From Aliivibrio sp. (lineage in GTDB: Bacteria > Pseudomonadota > Gammaproteobacteria > Enterobacterales > Vibrionaceae), in assembly GCA_016764915.1 (NCBI GenBank), contig JAESQY010000104.1, positions 1 through 64,000 of the forward strand: 64,000 nt of DNA. Reading direction: 5' to 3'. A program made the translations under genes and the position numbers. This document shows positions 41,746-51,448 of the stretch, piece by piece; position 1 is the first letter of the stretch, and every line of letters starts with the position of its first letter. The notes under the pieces were generated by a model that was given only the letters and a program-made list of their open reading frames with translations, did no database searches and was not told the DNA's origin.

Positions 41746-43869
41746 ATGATTTTTTTCCGAGTAAAAGCAGTAATCATTCAGTTGAGTATTACCCTATTAC
41801 TTCTGTGTTCATCTTTTTCTGCCACGGCTCTATTTGTTAGCCCACCCAAAGATCCCATTCCCCTGATTCACCAAATTTTCCCAGATCTCACTCAACTCTC
41901 TGAAAAGCAGGGTGAACCACTGCTATGGACAGTTTATAAAGATGAAGAGATTTTGGGTTACGCTTTTGAAACAAACGATATAGCAAAAATCCCCGCTTAT
42001 TCTGGTGAACCCGTCAATATGTTAGTAGCGATTGACCCTGAGGGGGTTTATCTCGCTTCAAAGGTATTAGAGCATCATGAACCTATTATTCTTGCGGGTA
42101 TTCCAGAGCAGAAACTGTGGGATTTTACCGATCAATATGAAGGGTTACTGATTAAAGACAGAATCAAAGTGGGTGGAAAAATCAGCGAAGGGTATGTCCC
42201 TATTGATGGCTTGTCCGGTGCGACAGTGACGGTGATGGTGATGAATGTCGGAATTACAAAATCGGCCACCAAAGCGGCTCAATCACTGGGAATTATCAAG
42301 AAAAAATCCAATATTATTCAACCGATATCCACCATTAGAAGTGAACTGTTCGAGCAAAAAACGTGGTTAGATTTAACGGGTGATGGTTCAATCAGAAAAC
42401 TCTACTTAACCAATGAGGCTGTACAAGAGGCTTTTGTTGGAACTGACGCTGAATCGGTTGATAACGTCCCAGAGAGTGAGAACAAAGCGCGATTTACTGA
42501 ACTCTATTATGCGGTTGCTGATATTCCCACCATAGGTAAAAACTTGTTTGGAGAATCTGATTATCAGTGGTTAGCTGGCGATCTTAAACCGGGCGAACAT
42601 ATTATTGCGGTTTTTGGTAATGGTTATTCGTTTAAAGGCTCTGGTTATGTTCGTGGCGGAATTTTTGATCGTATTCAAATCCATCAAAATGACAATGAAA
42701 TCTCTTTTCGCGATCTCGATCATGAACGTGTTACCGACATTTACATTGATGGAGCACCAAAGTTTAAAGAGATGTCGGTGTTTAAAGTTCGAGCGCATCA
42801 CGAGTTTGATCCCGGTGCCAGTTGGAAGATCGAGCTATTAATCAGAAGACAAACCGGACCAATTGATAGCCTTTTCACCAGTTTTACAGGTGAATATGAC
42901 ATGCTAGATAAGTATATTGATACCCCCGCAGCTATCATCCCACCACCCGAATTAACATTAACTGAGCAAGTGTGGCAAGAGCATCTGGTGGAAGTTGTAG
43001 TATTGATTGGGTTGATCATTGTGCTGCTGCTGATCCTGTTTTTCCAAGATATATTGGTTCGTCACCCAACCTTTATGCACTACCTACGACACTCGTTTCT
43101 TGCTGTAACAGTGGTCTTCATTGGCTGGTCATGGGGCGGACAACTTTCAGTGGTGAACGTATTTACCTTTCTACAAGCGTTGATGAAAGGTTTTTCATGG
43201 GATCTATTTTTACTTGACCCCGTTATCTTTATTTTATGGTGTGCAGCCGCAGTAACCATTTTATTATGGGGAAGAGCGGTGTATTGCGGCTGGTTGTGCC
43301 CGTTTGGCGCGCTGCAAGAGTTACTTAATCAGTTTGCCCGTTACATCAAGATCCCTCAAGTTGAGCTTCCTTGGGCTGTTCATGAACGTCTATGGGCAAT
43401 TAAGTATCTTATTCTGTTGGGGCTGTTTGGTGTCTCCTTGGATTCGTTAGCTCTTGCTGAGCAATTGGCTGAAATTGAACCCTTTAAAACTACGTTTTTG
43501 CTGAAATTTGATCGTGAGTGGCCATTTATTGCGTGGGCGGTATTGTTGCTGACAGTCAATCTATTTAATCGTAAAACATTCTGTCGCTACATTTGCCCAC
43601 TTGGTGCCGCGTTATCCGTGTCAAACAGCGTGCGTTTGTTTGATTGGTTAAAACGTCGTCCAGAGTGTGGTTCTCCGTGTAAAACGTGTGCGAAAGAGTG
43701 CGAAATTCAAGCGATTCAACCTGATGGTGTGATTAACATGCGTGAATGTCACTACTGCCTAGATTGCCAAATTACTTATTATAATGATGAAAAATGTCCG
43801 CCACTTAAAAAACTAGCGAGAAAGAAACGCAAGGCAAGTGAGTTGGATATTCCAGTAACAGAAATTTAA
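41746..43869 (+). CDS. nosR: NosR, membrane flavoprotein/FeS regulator and electron donor for N2O reductase
   Basis: 707 residues. Signal/first helix, a periplasmic FMN-binding domain with covalent-FMN motif DGLSGATVT near residue 155, then about five membrane helices with CGWLCPFGALQE and CRYICPLGAALS, and two 4Fe-4S motifs (CGSPCKTCAKEC, CHYCLDCQ) at the C-terminus. NosR feeds electrons to NosZ and is needed for its expression. Start at 41746: GGAG lies 6 nt upstream, better than the ATG at 41734. It heads nosRZDFYL. Confidence 0.95.
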   Translation: MIFFRVKAVIIQLSITLLLLCSSFSATALFVSPPKDPIPLIHQIFPDLTQLSEKQGEPLLWTVYKDEEILGYAFETNDIAKIPAYSGEPVNMLVAIDPEGVYLASKVLEHHEPIILAGIPEQKLWDFTDQYEGLLIKDRIKVGGKISEGYVPIDGLSGATVTVMVMNVGITKSATKAAQSLGIIKKKSNIIQPISTIRSELFEQKTWLDLTGDGSIRKLYLTNEAVQEAFVGTDAESVDNVPESENKARFTELYYAVADIPTIGKNLFGESDYQWLAGDLKPGEHIIAVFGNGYSFKGSGYVRGGIFDRIQIHQNDNEISFRDLDHERVTDIYIDGAPKFKEMSVFKVRAHHEFDPGASWKIELLIRRQTGPIDSLFTSFTGEYDMLDKYIDTPAAIIPPPELTLTEQVWQEHLVEVVVLIGLIIVLLLILFFQDILVRHPTFMHYLRHSFLAVTVVFIGWSWGGQLSVVNVFTFLQALMKGFSWDLFLLDPVIFILWCAAAVTILLWGRAVYCGWLCPFGALQELLNQFARYIKIPQVELPWAVHERLWAIKYLILLGLFGVSLDSLALAEQLAEIEPFKTTFLLKFDREWPFIAWAVLLLTVNLFNRKTFCRYICPLGAALSVSNSVRLFDWLKRRPECGSPCKTCAKECEIQAIQPDGVINMRECHYCLDCQITYYNDEKCPPLKKLARKKRKASELDIPVTEI

Positions 43870-43929
43870 AACGCAAAGAAACTGAAGTAGCAGTTATAAA
43901 GTCTAAAAATACAATAATGGAGAATCACC

Positions 43930-45822
43930 ATGAGTGATGACAAAACTGACTTACAACAAAATGACACATTACCTAACGCTGAACGCCGTAAATTTTTTGG
44001 TAAAACCGCAGCTATAGGTGTGGGTGTTGCCGCCGCTCCTATGACGGCAGCCATGTTTGCCACAATGGCAAAAGCACAAGCCGCAGAAATAAAAAACAGC
44101 TCGGTTGTACATCCTGGTGAGCTTGATGAGTATTACGGCTTTTGGAGTGGAGGACACTCAGGGGAAGTTCGCATCATGGGCTTACCTTCAATGCGTGAAT
44201 TAATGCGTATTCCTGTCTTTAATACGGACAGCGCAACTGGTTGGGGTTTAACGGATGAGAGTAAGCGCATTAAAGGAGACAGTGCTCATATTTTAACGGG
44301 TGATTCCCACCACCCGCACATGAGTATGCAAGACGGCCGTTATGATGGTAAATACGTTTTCATTAACGACAAAGCAAACAGCCGAGTTGCTCGAATTCGT
44401 TGTGACGTAATGAAAACCGATAAAATGCTTACTGTGCCCAATGTGCAGGCCATTCACGGCATGCGTGTGCAAAAAGTGCCATACACTAAGTACATTATCT
44501 GTAACAGTGAATTTGAAATTCCAATGGACAATAACGGTAAGTCGACACTGGAAGATGTCAGTGTATACCGTTCATTGTTCAATGTGATTGATGCGGAGTC
44601 AATGACCGTGGCTTTCCAAGTGATGGTTGATGGAAACTTGGATAATACCGATGCTGATTATGATGGTAAATATTTCGCGTCGACCTGTTATAACTCTGAA
44701 ATGGGAATGAACCTTAACGATATGATCACTTCCGAGCGTGATCACGTGGTGGTTTTTAATCTCGCTCGTTGTGAAGCGGCATTAAAAGCGGGTAAATTCA
44801 AAAATTATAATGGTAATGATGTACCAGTATTAGATGGGCGAAAAGGCTCTGAACTGACGCGTTACATTCCCGTTCCTAAATCACCGCATGGCTTAAACAC
44901 TTCTTCTGACGGTAAATATTTTGTCGCCAACGGTAAATTATCACCAACAGTATCGATCATTGCGATTGAGAAATTGGACGCGTTATTTGACGATGAAATT
45001 AAACCACGTGATACCATTGTAGCTGAACCTGAATTAGGTTTAGGGCCTCTTCACACTGCATTTGATAATCGTGGTAATGCGTATACAACGTTGTTTCTAG
45101 ATAGTCAGATTGCGAAATGGAATATTGAAGATGCCATTAAAGCGCACAATGGCGAGAAAGTGAACTACCTGCGTCAGAAGCTAGACGTGCATTATCAACC
45201 TGGTCATAACCACACGTCACAGGGTGAAACTCGTGATGCGGATGGTAAGTGGTTAGTCTCACTGTGTAAGTTTTCTAAAGATCGCTTCTTACCAGTAGGC
45301 CCACTACATCCTGAAAATGATCAGTTGATTGATATCTCCGGTGATGAGATGAAACTGGTTCATGATGGACCAGCTTTCGCAGAACCGCATGATTGTATGA
45401 TCGTTCACCGCAGTAAGTTGAAGCCGAAAAAAGTGTGGACACGTGATGATCCTATCTTTGCTGAGACGGTGGCAATGGCAGAAAAAGATGGTGTTAACCT
45501 AATGGGTGAAAACAAGGTTATCCGTGATGGTAATAAAGTGCGTGTCTACATGACCTCTGTTGCGCCAACTTTTGGTATGACTGAGTTTAAAGTGAAACTG
45601 GGTAATATTGTTACTGTGGTCGTCACTAACTTAGACATGGTAGAAGATGTGACTCACGGTTTCTGTATGACCAACCATGGTGTGCAGATGGAAGTGAGCC
45701 CTCAAGCAACGGCATCGATTACTTTTGTAGCTAACAAACCAGGCGTGCAGTGGTATTACTGTAACTGGTTCTGTCATGCTCTTCATATGGAGATGCGTGG
45801 ACGCATGTTAGTCGAAGCGTAA
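43930..45822 (+). CDS. nosZ: Nitrous-oxide reductase NosZ (clade I, Tat-exported)
   Basis: 630 residues. Tat signal with [12 protein letters not shown] (Arg19-Arg20). The beta-propeller carries the CuZ histidines in [36 protein letters not shown] and EPHDCM; the C-terminal cupredoxin has the CuA site [12 protein letters not shown]. It reduces N2O to N2 in the periplasm. The Tat signal and nosR partner place it in clade I. No nitrite or NO reductase genes are in the window. Confidence 0.97.
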   Translation: MSDDKTDLQQNDTLPNAERRKFFGKTAAIGVGVAAAPMTAAMFATMAKAQAAEIKNSSVVHPGELDEYYGFWSGGHSGEVRIMGLPSMRELMRIPVFNTDSATGWGLTDESKRIKGDSAHILTGDSHHPHMSMQDGRYDGKYVFINDKANSRVARIRCDVMKTDKMLTVPNVQAIHGMRVQKVPYTKYIICNSEFEIPMDNNGKSTLEDVSVYRSLFNVIDAESMTVAFQVMVDGNLDNTDADYDGKYFASTCYNSEMGMNLNDMITSERDHVVVFNLARCEAALKAGKFKNYNGNDVPVLDGRKGSELTRYIPVPKSPHGLNTSSDGKYFVANGKLSPTVSIIAIEKLDALFDDEIKPRDTIVAEPELGLGPLHTAFDNRGNAYTTLFLDSQIAKWNIEDAIKAHNGEKVNYLRQKLDVHYQPGHNHTSQGETRDADGKWLVSLCKFSKDRFLPVGPLHPENDQLIDISGDEMKLVHDGPAFAEPHDCMIVHRSKLKPKKVWTRDDPIFAETVAMAEKDGVNLMGENKVIRDGNKVRVYMTSVAPTFGMTEFKVKLGNIVTVVVTNLDMVEDVTHGFCMTNHGVQMEVSPQATASITFVANKPGVQWYYCNWFCHALHMEMRGRMLVEA

Positions 45823-45845
45823 TGTTTCGCTTTCATTGATAAGAG

Positions 45846-45875
45846 CCCCTCGTTTTTATTGTAAAGATGGAGGGG
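45846..45875 (+). other. Weak hairpin between nosZ and nosD
   Basis: CCCCTC (45846-45851) pairs with GAGGGG (45870-45875) around an 18-nt loop, no T-tract. It could reduce readthrough from nosZ to the accessory genes or stabilise the nosZ end. Confidence 0.35.
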
Positions 45876-45903
45876 TCCTATCGTTATCAAAAGAGTACTC
45901 TGT

Positions 45904-47214
45904 TTGAACATATTCTCATCACCCAGTATTAAAGTATTTTCTGTCGTTATTAGCCTGTTTCATGCTGTGACCTTTGCCGCGGTTATTAACGTAAATCAAA
46001 GCGACGATCTGCAACTAAAATTAGATTCTGCAATAAATGGCGATGTTGTTCTGCTGGCTGATGGTCGCTATCAAGGTAATTTCATCATTGCAAACGGGAT
46101 TACGATAGACGCCAAATTAGGCGAACGAGCTCACGTTATCCTTGATGGTAATGGGAAGGGAAACAACCTGACACTGCTCACATCAAATATCACAATTAAA
46201 CATCTGCAACTCATCAATTGGGGGAATGACCTCACTGAACAAAATTCCGCCATTTATGGAGAGAAAAGTCTGAGTAATTTGGTTATTAGTGATAATCAAT
46301 TTGAAGGCGATGGTTTTGGTATCTGGATTCAAAAAACCAAACAAGTCTTGATTGCTAACAATACGATCAAGGGTAATCCGAGTTTACGTTCTTCTGATCG
46401 CGGTAATGGCATTCAACTATCGAATGTACAAAATGTTGAAGTAGTAGGCAATGAAGTGAGCTATACCCGTGATGGCCTTTATATTATTGGTAGCCAAGAG
46501 AATATTTTAAGAAACAACACCATGCATCATCTTCGCTATGGGGTGCATTACATGTATTCACACAGTAATAAAGTGCTGAATAACCTTGCGTACAATACCC
46601 GAGCAGGTTATGCCTTAATGAGTTCAAAACGGTTAACCGTACAGGGGAACGAAAGTCGAGACAGCGAAGATTACGGCATGTTATTAAACTTTATTACGTC
46701 ATCAAATATTAGTAACAATATCATTAAAAATGTCTGGACCAAGCCTGAAAACAAGGTGTTAGGGCGAGAAGGCAAAGGGCTTTTTGTTTATAATTCAGCC
46801 TACAATACCATCAGTTACAACACTATTGATACCACCGAAATTGGCATACACTTAACCGCAGGATCAGAAAATACCAAGGTGTATGGTAACAACTTTTTGA
46901 ACAATCCGGTGCAGGTAAAATATGTCTCTAATAGAGAGCAAGAGTGGAGCCAAAACGGTGTTGGAAATTACTGGAGTAACTACTTGGGTTGGGATTTAAA
47001 TAACGATGGCGCCGGAGATACTCCTTTTGAACCTAATGACGGTATTGATAAATTAGTGTGGGAATACCCTGAAGCCAAAGTACTTCTCGATAGCCCATCT
47101 ATTTTGGTTCTTCGTTGGGTGCAAAAGCAGTTTCCGATACTCAAACCTGCAGGGGTAAAAGACAGTTATCCGCAGATGTCCCCCGTTACTGCCCCTTCGC
47201 TTGAGAACAATTAA
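45904..47214 (+). CDS. nosD: NosD, periplasmic beta-helix accessory protein
   Basis: 436 residues with a signal peptide ending near FAA-VINVN and a right-handed beta-helix of repeated N-N/G-turns (VLIANNTIKGN, VEVVGNEVSYTRDGLYI, NILRNNTMHHLRYGVHYMYS), the NosD plan. It works with the NosFY ABC complex in maturing the CuZ site. The start codon is TTG at 45904 with AAGAG upstream; no better in-frame ATG exists. Confidence 0.92.
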   Translation: MNIFSSPSIKVFSVVISLFHAVTFAAVINVNQSDDLQLKLDSAINGDVVLLADGRYQGNFIIANGITIDAKLGERAHVILDGNGKGNNLTLLTSNITIKHLQLINWGNDLTEQNSAIYGEKSLSNLVISDNQFEGDGFGIWIQKTKQVLIANNTIKGNPSLRSSDRGNGIQLSNVQNVEVVGNEVSYTRDGLYIIGSQENILRNNTMHHLRYGVHYMYSHSNKVLNNLAYNTRAGYALMSSKRLTVQGNESRDSEDYGMLLNFITSSNISNNIIKNVWTKPENKVLGREGKGLFVYNSAYNTISYNTIDTTEIGIHLTAGSENTKVYGNNFLNNPVQVKYVSNREQEWSQNGVGNYWSNYLGWDLNNDGAGDTPFEPNDGIDKLVWEYPEAKVLLDSPSILVLRWVQKQFPILKPAGVKDSYPQMSPVTAPSLENN

Positions 47215-47227
47215 AGAGAGAAAGAAC

Positions 47228-48124
47228 ATGAATGAACCCATTGTTGCACTACAACAGGTGAGCAAACAGTATCAAAGTCTCGATGCGTTAAAGAATATTG
47301 ACCTTACCCTCGGAGCCGGTGAAGTATTAGGCCTCTTTGGTCACAATGGTGCGGGGAAAACCACCATGATGAAGTTGATTTTAGGGGTAACAAAAGCATC
47401 CGCTGGCTTGGTATCGGTATTTGGGGTGGATCCGCAAGATAAACAAGCGTGGCACAGCCGTAAAAAAATTGGCTATCTTCCTGAGAATGTCAGCTTTTAC
47501 GACCAACTCACTGGGGTGGAAGTGTTAACCTACTTTGCTCGCTTGAAATCAGTTGATAAAAAACAAGTTCAGCAGTTATTGAGTCAAGTGGGGTTAAGCC
47601 ATGCGATGAATCGCCAAGTAAAAACGTATTCGAAGGGGATGAGGCAACGCCTTGGTTTAGCTCAAGCCTTTTTGGGAGAGCCTAAATTGTTACTGCTTGA
47701 TGAACCCACTGTTGGGTTAGATCCTACGGCAACCAAAGAGTTTTATACCAGCGTTGATGAGCTGAAAAGTAAAGGGGCCAGTATCATCCTTTGTTCTCAT
47801 GTACTGCCTGGTGTTGAACAGCATATTGATCGTGCCAAAATTCTTTCCAAGGGAATGTCTGTCGCTGAAGGGACACTTGTTGAATTGAGAAACATGGCTC
47901 AACTGCCAGTGTCGATTCAAACTTCTGGTATTAACGGTGATCTAAAGCAGAATAAAAAATTAGTCGGTTTCATGGTGGATAGTGGTCGGTTATTAGTACC
48001 AGAATCAGAGAAGGTAAATACCATCCGAGAGTTAATGAGCTATAAGAGTATCAGTGATCTTCACATCGAACAGGCCAATTTAGAACAGATATATCAATAT
48101 TTTTTACAGGAGAAAACATCATGA
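47228..48124 (+). CDS. nosF: NosF, ABC ATPase of the copper-site assembly complex
   Basis: 298 residues. Walker A GLFGHNGAGKTTMMKLILG, Q-loop, signature YSKGMRQRLGLAQAF, Walker B LLLLDEPTVGLDPTA and H-loop CSH. With NosY it drives maturation of NosZ through NosD and NosL. The ATG at 47228 is preceded by GAGAG. It overlaps nosY by ATGA. Confidence 0.95.
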   Translation: MNEPIVALQQVSKQYQSLDALKNIDLTLGAGEVLGLFGHNGAGKTTMMKLILGVTKASAGLVSVFGVDPQDKQAWHSRKKIGYLPENVSFYDQLTGVEVLTYFARLKSVDKKQVQQLLSQVGLSHAMNRQVKTYSKGMRQRLGLAQAFLGEPKLLLLDEPTVGLDPTATKEFYTSVDELKSKGASIILCSHVLPGVEQHIDRAKILSKGMSVAEGTLVELRNMAQLPVSIQTSGINGDLKQNKKLVGFMVDSGRLLVPESEKVNTIRELMSYKSISDLHIEQANLEQIYQYFLQEKTS

Positions 48125-48939
48125 ATCCGATCTTCGCCGTGGCGTTAAAAGAGTTTCAAGATGGTCTTCGTAATCGTTGGTTAGTCTCAATTACGGTTAT
48201 TTTTGCCCTGTTCTCAATCGGCCTGAGTTATTACGGCTCCGCAGCATCCGGCCAAATAGGCACTACGCCACTGTCGACCATGATCGCCAGTCTATCGAGC
48301 TTGTCAGTATTTATCATTCCTTTGATTGCGTTGCTACTCTGTTACGACAGTTTTGTCGGCGAGCAAGAGTCCGGGACTTTATTGCTGCTGCTTACCTATC
48401 CAATTAGTCATAATCAGCTATTGCTTGGTAAGTTTTTAGGACAAGGCGGCATCATATCATTGGCGACACTGTTTGGTTTTGGCAGCGCCGCACTTCTATT
48501 GGGCGTTAACAGCAGTTTTGCCGAGGTTCTGCCTGCATTTGGTTTGTTCATTCTAACGTCAATACTACTTGGATTGAGTTTTGTTGCGCTGGCTTATGTG
48601 ATCAGTGTGTCTGTTTCTGAGAAATCGAAAGCGGCAGGTATCTCTTTGATCATCTGGTTGTTTTTTGTGTTGGTATTTGATTTAGTGCTGTTGGCAGTGC
48701 TGGTGGGTATCGAAGATGGTGTTACTCAACATGGATTGGTGCAGCTGATGTTACTTAATCCTGCTGACTTGTTTCGCCTTATCAATCTCTCGGCATTAGA
48801 TACTGGTGATGTAAATGGCGTGTTGGCGGTAGCGATAAACAGCAACCAATCACCACTGAGTCTGTTATTGATGATGCTGGGTTGGGTGATCGCTCCATTA
48901 GGTATTGCGATGACTATTTTTAATTGTAAAAGTGTTTAA
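48121..48939 (+). CDS. nosY: NosY, ABC permease
   Basis: 272 residues, six membrane helices, ABC-2 type permease. Conserved parts: ALKEFQDGLRNRWLV start, LLCYDSFVGEQESGTLLLLLTYPISHNQLLLGKFLGQ. It pairs with NosF; their start/stop overlap is 4 nt. Confidence 0.94.
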   Translation: MNPIFAVALKEFQDGLRNRWLVSITVIFALFSIGLSYYGSAASGQIGTTPLSTMIASLSSLSVFIIPLIALLLCYDSFVGEQESGTLLLLLTYPISHNQLLLGKFLGQGGIISLATLFGFGSAALLLGVNSSFAEVLPAFGLFILTSILLGLSFVALAYVISVSVSEKSKAAGISLIIWLFFVLVFDLVLLAVLVGIEDGVTQHGLVQLMLLNPADLFRLINLSALDTGDVNGVLAVAINSNQSPLSLLLMMLGWVIAPLGIAMTIFNCKSV

Positions 48940-48976
48940 ACAAGAATTTAATCAACTCTAGAGGCAGGATCTGTTG

Positions 48977-49486
48977 ATGAGAGCAATTTTTAGTAAAAAG
49001 ATATTGAGTCGAATGGTGTTTATCCTAACTTGTGTAGGCTTTGTTGCAGGTTGCTCAGATGCAGAAAAGCAGCAACAAATGTTAAAACAAGCGGTGGCGA
49101 TAGAGTCGGCAGATGAGTGTCATCTGTGTGGCATGTTGGTCGTTAATTTCCCTGGACCTAAGGGTGAAATTGCGCAGAAAAACTCAGAGAGAATCGAAAA
49201 ATTCTGTTCGACACGCGATCTGTTCAGTTATGTACTACAACCGGATAACAGACGACAAATAACGCAGATATTTGTCCATGATATGAGCAAAAGCCCATGG
49301 GAAACACCCGATGACGAACACTTTGTTGATGCAAAGAAAGCGTGGTACGTAGTAGGTTCTGATAAAAAAGGGGCGATGGGTGAAACACTCGCAAGCTTTA
49401 GCCAAAAAGCCGATGCGGACGCGTTCAGTGTTGAGTTTGGTGGTAACGTAATTGGCTTTGATGAGATTACGCTAGAGACATTGTAG
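48977..49486 (+). CDS. nosL: NosL, outer-membrane-type lipoprotein copper chaperone
   Basis: 169 residues. A lipobox FVAGC places a lipidated cysteine near residue 24; ADECHLCGMLVVNFPGPKGEI is the Cu(I)-binding CxxCGM-like motif, then VHDMSKSPWETP and FGGNVIGFDEI. It hands Cu(I) to NosD/apo-NosZ. AGGA lies 7 nt upstream of 48977. Last nos gene; no clear terminator follows. Confidence 0.94.
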   Translation: MRAIFSKKILSRMVFILTCVGFVAGCSDAEKQQQMLKQAVAIESADECHLCGMLVVNFPGPKGEIAQKNSERIEKFCSTRDLFSYVLQPDNRRQITQIFVHDMSKSPWETPDDEHFVDAKKAWYVVGSDKKGAMGETLASFSQKADADAFSVEFGGNVIGFDEITLETL

Positions 49487-49555
49487 ACCTGTTTTTATAG
49501 CGCATAGATTGCTATGTTATAACTTGATCATAAATTATTGAAAGGGAAGTTAACT

Positions 49556-49969
49556 ATGCGCTCAATTTTTCATCTGGCTTTTAATGTTACTGATCTACAA
49601 CAAGCCCGAGATTTTTATGGTGAGTTACTCGGTTCTGAAGAGGGAAGAAGCACCGATACATGGGTAGATTTTGATTTTTTTGGACACCAACTGTCGCTGC
49701 ATTTGGGTAAGCCTTTTGAAAGTGCTTATACCGGTATGGTTGATAATATCGCCGTTCCTATGCCTCATTTTGGTCTGGTGCTGCCATTTGATGCTTGGCA
49801 GAAAATGGCAGATAAATTGACCACGGCAAAAGTAGAATTTGTACTCCCGCCAACACTACGTTTTAAAGACCAACCGGGAGAACAATACACTCTGTTTTTC
49901 TTCGACCCCTTTGGAAACCCAATAGAGCTAAAAAGCTATCCTGACAGTAATGAACTGTTCAACACATAG
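49556..49969 (+). CDS. VOC (glyoxalase-like) superfamily protein
   Basis: 137 residues with two beta-alpha-beta-beta-beta units: FHLAFNVTDLQQARDFYGELLGSEEGR and FKDQPGEQYTLFFFDPFGNPIELKSYP. His and Glu ends are kept as in metal-dependent members. The substrate is unknown. AAGGGAAG is upstream of the ATG at 49556. It follows nosL by 69 nt but is a general enzyme type. Confidence 0.88.
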   Translation: MRSIFHLAFNVTDLQQARDFYGELLGSEEGRSTDTWVDFDFFGHQLSLHLGKPFESAYTGMVDNIAVPMPHFGLVLPFDAWQKMADKLTTAKVEFVLPPTLRFKDQPGEQYTLFFFDPFGNPIELKSYPDSNELFNT

Positions 49970-50042
49970 TTAATTGAATATCTCATTGTAACAGTGCTTT
50001 TTGAACTATTTATGGACAGACAATTTTTGGTGACGTGACTCT

Positions 50043-50639
50043 ATGGATTTAGATAACATTAAAGCCGTGGTATTTGATCTTGATAATACGCTCGTTACTT
50101 CTGGGATGGATTTCCAAGCTTTGCGCCGTGTTATTGGCTGCCCACTAAACGAAGACTTGCTCACCTATTCTGATTCATTACCCGACAAGCAAGATAGAGA
50201 ACAAGCGCACCAGATCATTTTAGATCATGAGATGAGTGATGCGTTAATGTCACAGCCAATGTCGGGATGTTATGAGTTGCTCGAATTTTTGCGCCAACAA
50301 CGCTTTTTTACGGCGGTTGTTACTCGAAACTGTCGGCAAGCAACCGCGTTGAAATTGAGCCACAACAATATTAAATTTGAACAGGTAATAACCCGTGAAG
50401 ATTTCCCTGCCAAACCTGCACCGGACTCTTTAGTGTCATTGGCCAATCAGTGGAACTTACCAACTGATAGCGTGCTTTATGTTGGTGATTATCTCTACGA
50501 CCTACAAGCCGCCGCGAATGCCAATATGCCATCATGTTTGGTGACTCATGGTCACTCACCAGCCTTTAAGGATCAAGCGTCGCTGGTGGTGAGTGAGCTT
50601 GATGAATTACTGGTTTTGTTAAAGCAGTGTGATGAGTAA
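50043..50639 (+). CDS. HAD-family hydrolase
   Basis: 198 residues. Motif I VVFDLDNTLV, motif II VVTRN, motif III lysine region PAKPAPDS, motif IV VGDYLYDL. The cap is the small C1 type. It resembles phosphoglycolate phosphatase and pyrophosphatase PpaX-like members; substrate not deducible. The ribosome site is weak. Confidence 0.87.
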   Translation: MDLDNIKAVVFDLDNTLVTSGMDFQALRRVIGCPLNEDLLTYSDSLPDKQDREQAHQIILDHEMSDALMSQPMSGCYELLEFLRQQRFFTAVVTRNCRQATALKLSHNNIKFEQVITREDFPAKPAPDSLVSLANQWNLPTDSVLYVGDYLYDLQAAANANMPSCLVTHGHSPAFKDQASLVVSELDELLVLLKQCDE

Positions 50640-50728
50640 TCAGCTGTAAATCGGTGTAATACATAATTATTACCAATGGACTGTTGTATACTGATTTTAA
50701 AATCGTATGGACGTGTTTTGATTTGGGA

Positions 50729-51430
50729 ATGGATAAATTGAACAGTAATGAGCAGCATGTACTTGTGGTTGAAGATGATCAGCGTCTAAATCAAATGATG
50801 AGTGAGATGCTTCGCAGTGAGTCCTATCGTGTTAGCTCTGAGTTTGATGGGTTATCAGCCATCAATACAATTATTGAGGAACAACCCGATATCATTTTAC
50901 TGGATATGGGTTTGCCCGGTTGTAATGGTTTAGACGTTTTACGCCGAGTTGGTCACGCTTTTTCTGGGGTAATTATCATGATCACCGCCGAAAATGATGA
51001 GATGTTAGAGGTATCAGCGCTCAATTTAGGGGTACATGATTTTTTAACCAAACCGGTGCGTCCTCATATCCTATTAGCAAAACTACGCTCTCTTTCTCGT
51101 CTGAAACAACAAGACAGTCCGCATCAAGATCATCTGCTTTGCGTGCAAGATCTTAGTATCGATACCAATGAAAGGACTCTTTTTATTGGGGATAATCCGG
51201 TTGATGTTACGACAGCAGAGTATGAAATCATCCATTTTTTGATGTCTCATCCAGGTGAGGTTTTGAGCCGAGAGATGATCATTAATGAAATCAGAAAAAT
51301 TGACTACGATGGCTTAGATCGCTCGATTGACATGCGCATAAGCTCATTGAGAAAGAAACTGAATGATCATACTCCCCCTTATAAATACATTAAAACAATC
51401 CGAGCCAAAGGGTATCTGCTGCCAAGTTAA
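50729..51430 (+). CDS. OmpR-family response regulator (RstA-like)
   Basis: 233 residues. Receiver domain with HVLVVEDDQRL, phosphoacceptor in IILLDMGLPGCNGLD and the Lys of FLTKPVR; winged-helix effector with VTTAEYEIIHFLMSHPGEVLSREMI and SIDMRISSLRKKLND, ending in IRAKGYLL. The start is chosen at 50729 by family length; the GGGA just upstream is too close to be ideal, and a TTG at 50684 is the alternative. The partner kinase begins 18 nt after the stop. The convergent RND operon is the likely target. Confidence 0.9.
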   Translation: MDKLNSNEQHVLVVEDDQRLNQMMSEMLRSESYRVSSEFDGLSAINTIIEEQPDIILLDMGLPGCNGLDVLRRVGHAFSGVIIMITAENDEMLEVSALNLGVHDFLTKPVRPHILLAKLRSLSRLKQQDSPHQDHLLCVQDLSIDTNERTLFIGDNPVDVTTAEYEIIHFLMSHPGEVLSREMIINEIRKIDYDGLDRSIDMRISSLRKKLNDHTPPYKYIKTIRAKGYLLPS

Positions 51431-51448
51431 TTCTTGCTAGGAAAAACT

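Noticed and set aside
49497-49516. Hairpin after nosL (ATAGC/GCTAT) as the nos terminator
   Set aside because: Stem of only five pairs with no T-tract after it.
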